The notes beneath the pieces were generated by a model. That model saw only the letters and a list, made by a program, of their open reading frames with translations, was not told where the DNA came from and made no database searches. Of a stretch of DNA of 54,719 bases, positions 29,923-40,703 are shown piece after piece; the first letter of the stretch is position 1; each line of letters starts with the position of its first letter. The DNA is from an uncultured Pirellulaceae bacterium. GTDB taxonomy: Bacteria > Planctomycetota > Planctomycetia > Pirellulales > Pirellulaceae. The translations under genes were made by a program, and so were the position numbers. The stretch covers positions 1 to 54,719 of the forward strand of contig CALKCC010000101.1 in NCBI GenBank assembly GCA_938082855.1, read 5' to 3'.

Positions 29923-30181
29923 TTTCCAGCGAGTCTGGAAAGAGTGAATGAACAGGACTTCCCGCTGTTGAATTTCAACATTGGGAATCGCTGAAATTAG
30001 TTAATTCTTCCTCCGAGGCTGGCCGATAAGTTTTTACACTTCGGCTAATCCGGCAGAGGGACCAAATTTTAGCGTAAGTCAGGATCACTAATACGACAGT
30101 GCAGAAGCACGTCAGCATCCTCGCTTGTCTCGCAGCGACTCCGCTCGCCGCATTCACAGCCGAAGTTTTAAAACGATAAGA

Positions 30182-30218
30182 ACCCCGAGCGTGACTTTTG
30201 TTGCTCTCGGGGTTTTTT
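30182..30218 (+). terminator. Rho-independent terminator
   Basis: ACCCCGAGCGTGACTTTTGTTGCTCTCGGGGTTTTTT: near-perfect stem followed by a T run. Confidence 0.85.
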
Positions 30219-30263
30219 ATGGTCAGACGAATCTTCGCTGAATTTCTTAAGTATCATACGGAT

Positions 30264-31301
30264 ATGAATTATCCACGTTATGACCGCCACCAAAGCTACC
30301 AGTGGAATTATGACCATGCTCCCGAACCGGTTGCCGTGGACGTTCCCAACTGGCCAGCACCCATCACTTTGTGCGGTAAGTCACTCAAGTCTCCCCTGGG
30401 CATTCCGGCAGGGCCGCTGCTCAATGGCCGTTGGTGTCTGTACTATGCCAGCCTCGGGTTCGATCTGGTGACTTATAAAACGGTGCGTAGTGGAGTGCGA
30501 CCTTGTTACGATCTTCCCAACCTGCAACCTGTCAGTGTGGGGATGCTGCAGGGTGGGGAAGCTGATGTACCGGTTCAGGACCAAATGACTGGAAGTTGGG
30601 CGGTCTCTTACGGCATGCCCTCTACGGCACCGGAAGTTTGGTGTGCCGACGTGCGTCAAACTCGTGAACTACTTCCGAAAGACAAGCTGTTGTCTGTTTC
30701 CGTCGTCGGCACCATTGAACCGGGCTGGACGTTACAACAACTGGCTGATGATTATGCGCTTTGTGCTCGACTCGCTGTTGAAAGTGGAGCCGATTTTGTT
30801 GAGGCCAACTTCTCTTGCCCCAACGTGTCCACCTGCGACGGTCAACTTTATCAAAATCCATCTGACTGCCAGACAGTGGTGAAGACTATTCGCCAACAGA
30901 TCGGGGACACACCGCTGATCGGTAAAATTGGGCGAGTCATGGACTCCACGGATATGCAACAGTTACTCTTGGCGATTCATCCTTTTGTGGATGCTTTGGC
31001 AATGACCAACAGTATCGCCACGCGAGTAAGAAACGCGGATGGCTCGTATTTATTTGATGGAGAGATGCGAGGAATCTGCGGCAAAGCCACTCTGGATGCT
31101 TCTGTTGAACAAACCCATATGGCCAAGCAGCTCATCGAAGAAAATCAATTCGATCTGGATTTGATCGGAGTGGGTGGAGCAAGTTGTTTGGAAGATGTGC
31201 AGCGGTATCTTGCTGCTGGAGCGTCCGCGGTGCATCTGGCAACCGCCGCGATGGAAACCCCTGAGATCGGATTGAACATCAAATCCGCCAAAGCTAGCTA
31301 A
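30264..31301 (+). CDS. Dihydroorotate dehydrogenase-like protein
   Basis: Track ORF begins 30198 within the terminator; the ATG at 30264 (MNYPRYDRH) is more likely. SPLGIPAGPLLNGRWCLYYASLGFDLVTYKTVRS; VEANFSCPN; IGVGGASCLEDVQRYLAAGASAVHLATA. Confidence 0.85.
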   Translation: MNYPRYDRHQSYQWNYDHAPEPVAVDVPNWPAPITLCGKSLKSPLGIPAGPLLNGRWCLYYASLGFDLVTYKTVRSGVRPCYDLPNLQPVSVGMLQGGEADVPVQDQMTGSWAVSYGMPSTAPEVWCADVRQTRELLPKDKLLSVSVVGTIEPGWTLQQLADDYALCARLAVESGADFVEANFSCPNVSTCDGQLYQNPSDCQTVVKTIRQQIGDTPLIGKIGRVMDSTDMQQLLLAIHPFVDALAMTNSIATRVRNADGSYLFDGEMRGICGKATLDASVEQTHMAKQLIEENQFDLDLIGVGGASCLEDVQRYLAAGASAVHLATAAMETPEIGLNIKSAKAS

Positions 31302-31386
31302 CTGCCAACTGACCAACTGACCAATTGTCTAATTGTTTAACTGTCTAAATGTCCAACTGGCTAAATGGCTAAATGGCTAAATGAAA
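31300..31386 (+). repeat. Octamer-periodic array, about 11 units of consensus AAHTGNYY
   Basis: aactgcc|aactgacc|aactgacc|aattgtct|aattgttt|aactgtct|aaatgtcc|aactggct|aaatggct|aaatggct|aaatgaaa; begins within the stop codon of the preceding gene. Confidence 0.9.
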
Positions 31387-31505
31387 AACGGGCCTGGAAT
31401 ACTAAGCGTTTGAATTCGTAAACCACTTGTCCCCAGTGACAATCGACGGAAGCAAACTAATGTCGACCGTGGTTACAAACCTGAACTTAGTAATTCTGGC
31501 CCGTT
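31387..31505. repeat. ~119-bp imperfect palindrome with 20-bp terminal inverted repeats
   Basis: AACGGGCCTGGAATACTAAG (31387-31406) vs reverse complement of CTTAGTAATTCTGGCCCGTT (31486-31505) = AACGGGCCAGAATTACTAAG; internal pairing GTAAACCAC/GTGGTTAC and TCGAC/GTCGA. Confidence 0.8.
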
Positions 31506-31865
31506 ATGAGTTGGATGAGACAACTCTCAGCTTTCGATCCCCACCGAAAAGCTAAAACTGTTCTCCGGTAAAGGTTCCGCATTTTACTTACTTTCCCTTT
31601 ACACCCTATATATCGCATATTCACTAGTCGCATCTTTTCCGAAAATGTTAACAGACCCGAATTGTTTGCCGTAACTGCCTAGCTTTATAACAACTTTGAC
31701 GATTATGACGGTTGCTCCAGAACCTGATTGATTTGCGCTAGAATCCGCGGTTCCATGGCTCGGTTGATCGTATTTTTTAAGGTTTTAATGAAGGACGATG
31801 TCCGATTTACCTAGTACAATTCAATCAGACACTAAATTAACTTTCTGATAACAGGTAACGAGAAA

Positions 31866-33173
31866 ATGTCTAACAACATATTCCGTATCACTCTTTGTGT
31901 TCTTTTATCTTTCACGGCCACAGTCAACGCTCAGAATACTTCTGAAGCAAAGCTCTATGGTCAGGGCGTCCATGCTTACAACAATGGTGACTATGCCGGC
32001 GCGTTGAGTATTTTCAATGCGGCTGTTGAAAATGGCTCGGAAGACCCACGTGTATACCTGTTTCGCGGATTGGTATATCACCAGCAAGGCAAAGCAGACG
32101 AGTCGTTAAAGGACCTCAAACACGGAGCCGAATTGGAAGCCGTCGACAAACGTGGTTTCTATCCTGTATCTCCAGCTTTGATCCGAGTCCAGGGCAAGGT
32201 GAGATTGCAGATCGAAAACCTTCGCCGCGAGGCACGTGCCAACTTAGTTGCGATTGAGAAGGCTCGCGCTGCTGCTCGCTATGAAGAACAAAAGGAAAAT
32301 GAAGCTGCCGCTCTACGAAAGCCTACACCGACCAAGGCTCCGGAAATTCCATTAGATGCTCAGCAATCAACCAGTGCAGACAACCCATTTGCTCCCAACA
32401 ACATTGCTGGAATTAGAAGCAATCCTGCTAATGTCACGGTTTCAAAGACGAATCCCAAAGCGGCCATCGACGACAAAGACCCATTAGCAAATCTGAACAA
32501 CGACAACCCAATGCCGGCTAATCCTGTGGCGACCAACAACCCACCTGCAAACAACACGCCACCTGCTGGGAACAACCCTTTTGCCCCCGGTAATAACGCA
32601 CCTCCAGCAAACAATACTCCTCCTGCCGGCAATAACCCTTTCGCACCGGGCAATAACACTCCCGCGGCAAACAACAATCCACCTGCCGGTAATAATCCTT
32701 TCGCACCTGGTAATAATACCCCGCCCGCGAATAATACCCCACCAGCGAACAACAATCCGCCAGCCGGAAATAATCCATTTGCTCCTGGCAACAATGCTCC
32801 AGCAGCCAACAACAATCCGCCAGCAGGCAACAACCCTTTCAATGGCGGCAATGCACCTGTGGCAGGTGGAGACGACAACAAGGGTCAAGGCGGTGGCGGC
32901 ACACTCGGTGCCATCTTTGGATCGCTGAACCCGTTTGGCGGAGGCAACGACGATCCGGATGCGAATGCTGTCCCAGGCGGAGGCAAGCCTCCAACTTCAC
33001 TCGATGAAATCAAGAAGTTCATTGAAGGCAGTCTGCCCGGAGGTGGTGCTGGCGGATTACCTGCCATCCCAGGCGTGCCCGGCGGTAATGGTGGCGGAGC
33101 CAATCCTGGCAACAACAACCCTGCTCCTGGTGCTAATAATCCATTTGGGCCAGCTCCCAATCCTTTCAAGTAA
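31866..33173 (+). CDS. Exported TPR-like protein with Asn/Pro-rich NNPFAPGNN repeat domain
   Basis: Signal peptide; YGQGVHAYNNGDYAGALSIFNAAVENGSEDPRVYLFRGLVYHQQGKADESLKDLKHG (TPR); repeats of NNPFAPGNN.P.ANN.PPAG. Confidence 0.8.
   Translation: MSNNIFRITLCVLLSFTATVNAQNTSEAKLYGQGVHAYNNGDYAGALSIFNAAVENGSEDPRVYLFRGLVYHQQGKADESLKDLKHGAELEAVDKRGFYPVSPALIRVQGKVRLQIENLRREARANLVAIEKARAAARYEEQKENEAAALRKPTPTKAPEIPLDAQQSTSADNPFAPNNIAGIRSNPANVTVSKTNPKAAIDDKDPLANLNNDNPMPANPVATNNPPANNTPPAGNNPFAPGNNAPPANNTPPAGNNPFAPGNNTPAANNNPPAGNNPFAPGNNTPPANNTPPANNNPPAGNNPFAPGNNAPAANNNPPAGNNPFNGGNAPVAGGDDNKGQGGGGTLGAIFGSLNPFGGGNDDPDANAVPGGGKPPTSLDEIKKFIEGSLPGGGAGGLPAIPGVPGGNGGGANPGNNNPAPGANNPFGPAPNPFK
32500..32845 (+). 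repeat. Coding tandem repeat (NNPFAPGNN/PPANN units)
   Basis: Recurrent aacaayccnttygcncc / ccrcc-gcnaacaay units in frame. Confidence 0.85.
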
Positions 33174-33199
33174 TTAGCCCCAACCTGCGGCAAATCAAT

Positions 33200-33243
33200 A
33201 TCCCCGAAGGCTACTTCCGAATGGGTCCTTCGGGGATTTTTTT
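33200..33243 (+). terminator. Rho-independent terminator
   Basis: ATCCCCGAAGG ... CCTTCGGGGAT TTTTTT. Confidence 0.9.
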
Positions 33244-33377
33244 GCGCCCACCCGTAGGCTATCTGCACATACCCACTGTCATTTTTTTAAGGTAAAATAA
33301 ACATCCTTAATCGAAGCATCTACTATTGCCCCCGATGCATCCCTTTACCCTTAATTCCCCGTAAACACGGTTTAAAC

Positions 33378-35687
33378 ATGAATCGCATTTACTCTGCCTT
33401 CCTACCTGCAATCACCATTTTCAGTCTGACGCTACAAAGTGCAATTGGTGCTCCCACCATCAATAACACCAGCGTTCCGGGCATTCAGGCAGGCACGACA
33501 TTTCAAATCACCGTCACCGGAACGGATCTCGCGCCAGCTCCAAAGCTTGTCGCTTCCTTTCCAATTGCGTCTCAAAAAGTGATCGAGGGATCGGACAATG
33601 GGAAGGCGATTATCGAATTAAATACGACGGAAGTTCAACCTGGTATTCATTGGATACGGATTGCCAGTGCACAGGGAATTTCCAATGCTTTATCCATAGG
33701 CGTCGACAACCTTCCGCAACAACCATTTGCCGAATCCGTCGATGCTCTTCCTGTCGCGCTCTCGGGCGATCTCACCGGCGGTAACATTCTCAAAACGACT
33801 TTCGCTGGGAAACAAGGAGAAGCTATCGTTGTCGACATCGAAGGCCGACGCATCGGCTCTAACATTCGACCTGTCTTGCGTTTGCTAGATGAGAAAGGCG
33901 TTCAAGTCGGCTTTAGTGCTCCACAGCCTGAGCTCCATGGAGATGCACGGATTTCCACGACACTTCCTAGCGACGGTTCTTATACACTCGAGTTACATGA
34001 CATTCTTTATAAGGGTCCTGCCCCCGGGCGGTTTCGACTCAAGATTGGCAATCTGTCCTTCGCCGATTTAGCCTTCCCAATAGGGGTCCAACAAGGGCAG
34101 CCAGCGAGCGTTCAGTATGGCCGAACTAACATCGACAGCACGGTTGAAATTGCTGCCGTTGAAAACACACTCAATGCGTTACCTTTGCCTGCCGCTGGTC
34201 ACGCAACCGGTTCACGACCTCGCATCGTTGTCAGTCAGCACGCCGAATATGTCGAATCACCTGAAGCGGGTGACGTACCTGCTGCTCCGGTTGGCATCAA
34301 TGGCCGTTTGTCTGCCAAGGGAGAAACGGACAGTTTCAAGGTCCTTGCCAAACCTGGTTCAAAACTCCGTTTGGATGTCATTGCCCGTCGTGCCGGATCG
34401 CCTGTCGATGGAGTGCTCGTTGTCAAAGCAGCCAATGGTGCACAAATAGGAAACAATGACGATCGACCGGGGCTCTCTGATCCGGGAGTCGATGTCACTG
34501 TCCCTGGTGACTCAGAATTTATCACGGTATCACTTCACGACCTGTTACGTCGAGGTGGTGACGATTTCATTTACCGCATCGAAATTGAAGATATTTCCCA
34601 ACCTCAATTCGCCGTCTCGATTGCCGAAGACCGATTACAAATTCCCTCCGGCTCAACACAAACGGTCATCGTCAATGTGGCCCGTCAAGGATACAACGGA
34701 GACATCGCATTGGCTTTTGATGGTTTGCCTGAAGGAGTCACCGTCGCCGGCAATCGTATTTTGGCCGGGCGGACCCGAGGTTTGGTCTCTATTACTGCTG
34801 CCAATGGAGACGCAACTTTTTCTATCGGCCGCATTAGCGCTTCAGCAGCTGATGAAAATGTGAACACAACTAAGATCGCGACCGTTGGAGCTGATAGCCC
34901 GCACTATCGAGTACTTCCCGAATTACGACAGAATCTCGGTATTGCCCGAGCCACCGCAGCGCCCATCAGTGCTTCTCTGGCTGCCACCACCACTGAACTT
35001 CAGAGCCCTCGTGGGAAGTATCTTCCCATCACAGTCAATGTTGGTCGCAATGAAGGTGTCACCGGCAACATCCGCTTACGACTGGTTTCGAATCAAACCA
35101 TGCCTCGCAAGAAAGTCAAACAAAACAACAAAGACGTTGAAGTCAATGACACTGACCGAGCGTTACGTCTCAGTGAAGATCCCATGCTGGGAGCTGACGT
35201 CACCAGCCAAACCGTCAATGTTTGGATTCCTCATGACTTGGGAATTATGCCATGGCGTGGTGTCATCGTTGCCGAATTACTTTCAGCAGATAACAAGGCG
35301 GTAGTCGCGTCTGTTTCTACCGCTCAATTGAACATTACTCCTGTCAACTCACTCAGCATCGCGATTACGACAGAAGCCGGTATTCAGGCTCGCGCCGGAG
35401 AAGGCGAGACAGGACACTTTGCAGGAACCATCACACGGGCCTCAGGTTTTGATAAACCGGTTACGGTCACCCTTGCAGGATTGCCGGAAGGTTATGCCGC
35501 TCCGAGTATCGAAGTGCCTGCCGACCAGACTGAATTTAAGCTGGAGGTGCGCTTTCCTAAGGAAGCTAAACCTGCTGACCTCAAAGACATCAAGCTGGTT
35601 GCAAACGCACCTACCGACCTGAAGCCTGAGTTAAAGGTCACCAGCAATCAAATCAACACAACCATCAAAGTTGTTGCTCAGGAATAA
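33378..35687 (+). CDS. Large exported protein with pre-peptidase C-terminal (PPC)-like domains
   Basis: Signal peptide; [29 protein letters not shown] and [31 protein letters not shown]. Confidence 0.7.
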   Translation: MNRIYSAFLPAITIFSLTLQSAIGAPTINNTSVPGIQAGTTFQITVTGTDLAPAPKLVASFPIASQKVIEGSDNGKAIIELNTTEVQPGIHWIRIASAQGISNALSIGVDNLPQQPFAESVDALPVALSGDLTGGNILKTTFAGKQGEAIVVDIEGRRIGSNIRPVLRLLDEKGVQVGFSAPQPELHGDARISTTLPSDGSYTLELHDILYKGPAPGRFRLKIGNLSFADLAFPIGVQQGQPASVQYGRTNIDSTVEIAAVENTLNALPLPAAGHATGSRPRIVVSQHAEYVESPEAGDVPAAPVGINGRLSAKGETDSFKVLAKPGSKLRLDVIARRAGSPVDGVLVVKAANGAQIGNNDDRPGLSDPGVDVTVPGDSEFITVSLHDLLRRGGDDFIYRIEIEDISQPQFAVSIAEDRLQIPSGSTQTVIVNVARQGYNGDIALAFDGLPEGVTVAGNRILAGRTRGLVSITAANGDATFSIGRISASAADENVNTTKIATVGADSPHYRVLPELRQNLGIARATAAPISASLAATTTELQSPRGKYLPITVNVGRNEGVTGNIRLRLVSNQTMPRKKVKQNNKDVEVNDTDRALRLSEDPMLGADVTSQTVNVWIPHDLGIMPWRGVIVAELLSADNKAVVASVSTAQLNITPVNSLSIAITTEAGIQARAGEGETGHFAGTITRASGFDKPVTVTLAGLPEGYAAPSIEVPADQTEFKLEVRFPKEAKPADLKDIKLVANAPTDLKPELKVTSNQINTTIKVVAQE

Positions 35688-35695
35688 ACTATTCC

Positions 35696-37837
35696 TTGCC
35701 TCAACCTCTCTTATCACTAAGGAAGATTATGCGCTTTTCAAATCGCTTCCTGGCCTTTGCGCTACTGGCATTGGCAGCTATAACTTCACAAGCAAAAACG
35801 ACGCAGGGACAGGACAAAGACAACCGTCCAAATATCCTGTTCATTTTTTCCGATGACCACGCCTACCAGGCGATCGGAGCTTACGACAGCAAGGTAAACA
35901 AAACTCCCAACCTTGATCGTATTGCCAATGAGGGGATGCGTTTCGACCGAGCGTTTGTCACCAATTCCATCTGCGGCCCTTCACGTGCTGTCGTGCTAAC
36001 AGGAAAGTATGGCCACCTCAACGGATTCGTCCGTAACGGCAACACGTTTAATGGCAATCAACAAACTGTCTCCAAACTATTACAGTCTGCAGGCTATGAA
36101 ACCGCAGTCATTGGGAAATGGCATCTTAAAAGCACGCCAGTCGGATTCGATTACTATCACGTGTTGATCGGTCAGGGACCCTATTACAATCCACCGATGA
36201 AGACGACCAATGGCCCGGTCAACCATGTAGGCTATACCACCGAAATCATTACCGACGAAACACTCAAGTACCTCAAAGAGCGTCAAGATTCCGACAAGCC
36301 CTTCTTTTTGATGTACCAGCATAAGGCTCCCCATCGAAATTGGCAGCCTGGTCCAAATGAAATCAATAACTACAACAACGAAACCATTCCTGAGCCCATC
36401 ACACTTTTTGATGATTACAAAGGGCGTACGTCAGCGGCCAAAAATCAGGCAATGTCCGTTAAGGAACATTTAACGAAGTACGACCTCAAACTGGATCCAC
36501 CGCGCAACCTAACACCAGAGCAACTCAAAGTCTGGAATGCTGCTTACGAAAAGAAAAACGCTGAATTCGAAAAGCTCAATCTGGAAGGGGATGATCTGAT
36601 TCGATGGAAATACCAGCGATATGTCAAAGACTACCTTCGCTGTATCGACAGTGTGGATAAAAACGTTGGGCGAGTACTGGACTATCTCGAAGAATCGGGA
36701 CTGGATGAAAACACGATCGTGATTTATACCTCCGACCAAGGATGGTATCTGGGTGATCATGGTTGGTATGACAAACGCTGGATGTATGAAGAATCATTCC
36801 GCACACCTTTAATGGTACGCTGGCCCGGAAAAATCAAACCCGGTACGGTCAACACGGATATGGTCATGAACCTCGACTTCGCTCAGACGTTTTTGGATAT
36901 CGCCGGAGCGAAACAACCAGAAGACATGCAGGGTGCCAGCATGAAGCCAATCTTTGAAGGCCAGACTCCTGAAGATTGGCGAAAGAGTGTGTACTACCAC
37001 TACTACGAATTTCCCGGCGCCCACAGTGTTGCCAAACACAACGGAGTACGAACAGAACGCTACAAACTCATCAACTTCTACGAAAACAAAGAGTGGGAGT
37101 TGTTTGACCTCAAGGAAGATCCTAATGAGCTAAACAGTGTTTATGACGACCCGAAATACGCTGAGATCAAAGCCGAACTCGAAGTGGAATTGGAGCGTCT
37201 TCAGGAATACTACAAGGATGATGGGACGGTCGTTAATTTCGGAGCGGAGCGAGCTAAGCAACAACCAAAGCAATTGGTAAGACGCTTCCGATTTGGTGAC
37301 TTCGACAACACCGAGCGATCTCCACATGGAGCAGCCGTCATCACCGATGGTAAGCAGCACATTTTCCTAAACCCAAGCACGAACAAATTCAATCCCGCCT
37401 ATAAGCCAATTACCTTGGGAGGGTTCATTCATCCTACGACCGGTGACGGTGTTATTGCCGCACAGGGTGGGGAAGCGATGGGATATACCATGCGACTCAA
37501 GGATGGGAAGATCCAATTTTCCGTGCGAGCTCAAGGCGAGCTCTTCACCGCCGTCGGCCCCGCTATCAAACTCAACGCCTGGACCCACGTCCTTGCTGTT
37601 TTGGATCGAAATGCGAAACTCGGTTTCTACATCGACGGAAAGAGAATCAAAACAGACATCAAAGCAGCATTTTTACCAAGTGCTCCGGCCGATGGCTTTA
37701 CTTTAGGTTTGGACGGAGGCTCTCTGGTCGATGACTATGGTGCAGCCAATGGCCTACAGGGGAAAATGGCGGACTTCAGACTTTACTGGGGAGTGCTCGA
37801 GTCCGCAGATCTTGAATCGTGGATTCAACCTAAGTAG
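35696..37837 (+). CDS. Sulfatase with C-terminal LamG/concanavalin-like domain
   Basis: [20 protein letters not shown]; formylglycine motif [26 protein letters not shown]...[12 protein letters not shown]-terminal domain. Likely start 35729 ([10 protein letters not shown]). Confidence 0.93.
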   Translation: MPQPLLSLRKIMRFSNRFLAFALLALAAITSQAKTTQGQDKDNRPNILFIFSDDHAYQAIGAYDSKVNKTPNLDRIANEGMRFDRAFVTNSICGPSRAVVLTGKYGHLNGFVRNGNTFNGNQQTVSKLLQSAGYETAVIGKWHLKSTPVGFDYYHVLIGQGPYYNPPMKTTNGPVNHVGYTTEIITDETLKYLKERQDSDKPFFLMYQHKAPHRNWQPGPNEINNYNNETIPEPITLFDDYKGRTSAAKNQAMSVKEHLTKYDLKLDPPRNLTPEQLKVWNAAYEKKNAEFEKLNLEGDDLIRWKYQRYVKDYLRCIDSVDKNVGRVLDYLEESGLDENTIVIYTSDQGWYLGDHGWYDKRWMYEESFRTPLMVRWPGKIKPGTVNTDMVMNLDFAQTFLDIAGAKQPEDMQGASMKPIFEGQTPEDWRKSVYYHYYEFPGAHSVAKHNGVRTERYKLINFYENKEWELFDLKEDPNELNSVYDDPKYAEIKAELEVELERLQEYYKDDGTVVNFGAERAKQQPKQLVRRFRFGDFDNTERSPHGAAVITDGKQHIFLNPSTNKFNPAYKPITLGGFIHPTTGDGVIAAQGGEAMGYTMRLKDGKIQFSVRAQGELFTAVGPAIKLNAWTHVLAVLDRNAKLGFYIDGKRIKTDIKAAFLPSAPADGFTLGLDGGSLVDDYGAANGLQGKMADFRLYWGVLESADLESWIQPK

Positions 37838-37892
37838 CTAACGCAACCATTAAATTAAACATTCGGTAGATCCAACAATCGGGAACAACACC

Positions 37893-38831
37893 ATGAATCT
37901 CAACCGACGACAGGTCATACAGGCTTCCGCCGCTTCACTTGCGACTGCAGGAACGTTACAGGCGACGACTGTTTCAACTGCTGAGAAAATCGAGAAGCCC
38001 TTTGGCTACTGCTTCAACACAAGTTGTGTCCGCGGACAAAAACTCACTCTCGACAAACAAGTAGACCTGGTTATCCAAGCTGGTTACGAAGGAATCGAAC
38101 CTTGGATTCGTGACATGCAAGCCTATCAGGAAAGCGGAGGCAGCATAAAAGATCTAGGTAAAAAACTTGCCGACAATAATGTGCAGGTAGTCAGCGCCAT
38201 CGGTTTCGCTCGTTGGATTGTGAATGACGATAAGGAACGTGCTGCTGGACTTGAAACCGCCAAAAAGGACATGGCGTTGCTGAAGGAGATGGGAGGAGTA
38301 AGAATTGCCGCTCCACCAGTAGGAGCCACGGATATTGAAAACTTCGACCTCTTTGCTGCTGCCAGCCGCTATTACGATTTATGCGAAGTGGGTCGAAATG
38401 CAGGAATTACTCCTCAGCTCGAATTATGGGGTTTCTCCAAAACGCTTAGCCGCTTAGGCGAACTCGCCTTCGTAGCCGCAGAAGCCGGACACCCTGATGC
38501 CTGTATCCTGCCAGATATTTATCACATCTATAAAGGCGGGTCTTCCTTCGAAGGACTTAAAATGCTCAACGGACAACACATTCACTGTTTCCACGTGAAT
38601 GACTATCCCGCAGAGCCACCTCGCAAGACGATTGCCGATAAGGACCGAGTCCATGTCGGAGATGGTGTTGCGCCTGTGTCTAAGATTCTACAAATGGTCT
38701 ATCAAGCTGGATGCCGAGGCATGTTATCGCTTGAGCTGTTCAATCCTGAATACTGGAAACAGGATGCCATGACCGTTGCCACGGAAGGACTCGCCAAAGT
38801 GAAAGCGGCCGTCGCCAAAGCATTTGGCTAA
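37893..38831 (+). CDS. Sugar phosphate isomerase/epimerase (TIM barrel)
   Basis: NRRQVIQASAASLATAGTLQA N-terminus; QLELWGFSKTL; CILPDIYHIYKGGS; HIHCFHVNDYP. Confidence 0.85.
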   Translation: MNLNRRQVIQASAASLATAGTLQATTVSTAEKIEKPFGYCFNTSCVRGQKLTLDKQVDLVIQAGYEGIEPWIRDMQAYQESGGSIKDLGKKLADNNVQVVSAIGFARWIVNDDKERAAGLETAKKDMALLKEMGGVRIAAPPVGATDIENFDLFAAASRYYDLCEVGRNAGITPQLELWGFSKTLSRLGELAFVAAEAGHPDACILPDIYHIYKGGSSFEGLKMLNGQHIHCFHVNDYPAEPPRKTIADKDRVHVGDGVAPVSKILQMVYQAGCRGMLSLELFNPEYWKQDAMTVATEGLAKVKAAVAKAFG

Positions 38832-38845
38832 ACCAATAAGGCAGA

Positions 38846-40690
38846 ATGGTCATGAAACAATCCGCTCGGAGCAAGAAGAAGATCCTCTTCCCATTGCTGG
38901 CCATCAGTGTCGGATTGCTACCTTTTGTGACTTTGGAAATTATCTTCCGCCTGTTCGACATCGCCAATCCAACCGAAGTAGTCGATACCTCATCAGGTTT
39001 CTCAGGTCATCAACCGCTGTTTTCCCTGGGAGCGGACGGAGCCGACTACAGTACCACCCGTAACAGGGCCTTGTACTTTGGAGATCAATCATTCGCTGCC
39101 TCCAAAGCGGATGATACTTACCGCATGTTTTTCTTGGGTGGGTCCACCGTCCGTGGCCGCCCCTACGCTGTTGATTCTGCGTTTGCTAAATGGGTCGAGA
39201 TCGAGCTAAATCAACGTAGCACAAAGACAACGTATGAATCGATTAATTGCGGAGGGCTCTCTTATGCCAGCTTTCGCTTGACGCATATCAATCGGGAAGT
39301 GCTGGACTACGATCCAGACCTTGTCGTCATTGCCACCGGACATAATGAATTCTTAGAAAATCGCACCTTTGAAAAGCAAAGCTCTCAGGCAGAAGTACGC
39401 AGTGCTTTGGAATCTCTGCGACTGGTTGTGTGGTTACGCTCGATGATCGGTCAGGATGTCGAGTCCTTTAAGGACTCATCGCAGGATACACTACCCGAGA
39501 ACGTCACGGCACGTCTCGACTCGGAAAGTGGATACGCTTCCTATCATTGGGATCCAGAATGGGTGGCCGCCATTACTGCTCAATACGAATCCTCATTGGA
39601 AGCAATGATCCAGCAGTGCCAGCAAGCCGATATCGACATCGTACTAGTCTGCCTTGGTTCCAATCTACGAGATTGCCCGCCCTTTAAATCCGAGTTCAAC
39701 GAGCAGGTCGCTCCAGAAGCACAGCAACGCTTCTTAGATTTGTTTGAGCAAGCGACTCTATTAGCCAATCAACCTCACCAGGCACTGAAACACTATCAAA
39801 GTTGCCTGGAAATTACCGATCAATATGCATTACTCCATTACCGGATGGCTCGGGCTTACGAGCAGATTGGTGAACCTGAGACTGCCAAAGAACATTACTT
39901 ACTCGCCAAAGATACCGATCTCTGTCCGCTTCGACTGACCGAAACGATGGACAACATCCAACGGGCCTTAGCAAAGAAGCATGACGTCCCATTGGTAGAT
40001 GCCCGAGCGGCAATAGAAAGTTCCAGTGCCGGAAATATTCCTGGCTACGAAATGTATGTGGACCACGTGCATCCAACATTGCACGGTCATCAAGTGATTG
40101 CCGGAGCAATCGTTGATGAGCTAATCACGCAAGACATCGTACTACCGGACCTGGAACTCGATGTCCAGCAATACCAGCAGTTGTACGGTCAGCACATTCA
40201 GTCCTTACCTCTGGCGTTCTTTGCAAATGGAGCACGGAGAGTCGGTTGGCTTGAAAACTGGGCACGACGTGATCTCTTAGCTAAAGAACTTGAGCCGTTC
40301 GATTTACGAGGCGAATTGGCAGTGGTGCACCGCCACCTAGGATTTGATGAAACCGAACACGCTATCCAGGAACTAAATAAAATTGCCGACAAATACGAAA
40401 GTATCACTGAGCCGACGTTACAGCTTGCACTCACCTTTCAATCCCATGGCCGATACCAACCCGCTCGTTCCGTGCTGGAATGGCTACTCGAATATGAAAC
40501 TGAAGCGAATCTGTTACAAGAAATTCAGTACGCCCGGATGATCAATGCGGAATCCATGGGAGACCGGGGGGTTGCCATTCTGATTTATGACAACTTCTTT
40601 GAACGGTTACCTTTTGAGGTGGAAGCGAATCAATCCTGGCGCCGGTTCGTGCCAGACATCTGGGAACGAGTCCGACTCGAAGACTTATAA
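38846..40690 (+). CDS. SGNH/GDSL-like hydrolase domain with TPRs, membrane anchored
   Basis: FFLGGSTVRG, VVIATGHNEF and DHVHPTLHGH catalytic-block-like motifs; TPR segments. Confidence 0.75.
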   Translation: MVMKQSARSKKKILFPLLAISVGLLPFVTLEIIFRLFDIANPTEVVDTSSGFSGHQPLFSLGADGADYSTTRNRALYFGDQSFAASKADDTYRMFFLGGSTVRGRPYAVDSAFAKWVEIELNQRSTKTTYESINCGGLSYASFRLTHINREVLDYDPDLVVIATGHNEFLENRTFEKQSSQAEVRSALESLRLVVWLRSMIGQDVESFKDSSQDTLPENVTARLDSESGYASYHWDPEWVAAITAQYESSLEAMIQQCQQADIDIVLVCLGSNLRDCPPFKSEFNEQVAPEAQQRFLDLFEQATLLANQPHQALKHYQSCLEITDQYALLHYRMARAYEQIGEPETAKEHYLLAKDTDLCPLRLTETMDNIQRALAKKHDVPLVDARAAIESSSAGNIPGYEMYVDHVHPTLHGHQVIAGAIVDELITQDIVLPDLELDVQQYQQLYGQHIQSLPLAFFANGARRVGWLENWARRDLLAKELEPFDLRGELAVVHRHLGFDETEHAIQELNKIADKYESITEPTLQLALTFQSHGRYQPARSVLEWLLEYETEANLLQEIQYARMINAESMGDRGVAILIYDNFFERLPFEVEANQSWRRFVPDIWERVRLEDL

Positions 40691-40703
40691 GACGAGTGGA
40701 AAC

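Noticed and set aside
29923-29941. Hairpin TTTCCAG-CGAGT-CTGGAAA after the DUF1080 gene as a terminator
   Set aside because: No T run follows; may be an RNA end or chance.
30198-30263. N-terminal extension of the DHOD-like ORF
   Set aside because: It lies in the terminator stem and T run; the ATG at 30264 fits homology better.
31300-31386. CRISPR-like or coding repeat
   Set aside because: Units are contiguous 8-mers with no spacers, and the period is incompatible with codons.
32360-32888. Long antisense ORFs opposite the NPF repeat region
   Set aside because: Low-complexity mirrors of the repetitive sense gene.
40587-40703. N-terminal extension of the GlcD-like ORF
   Set aside because: It overlaps the upstream SGNH gene in another frame; the ATG at 40704 gives the family-typical N-terminus.
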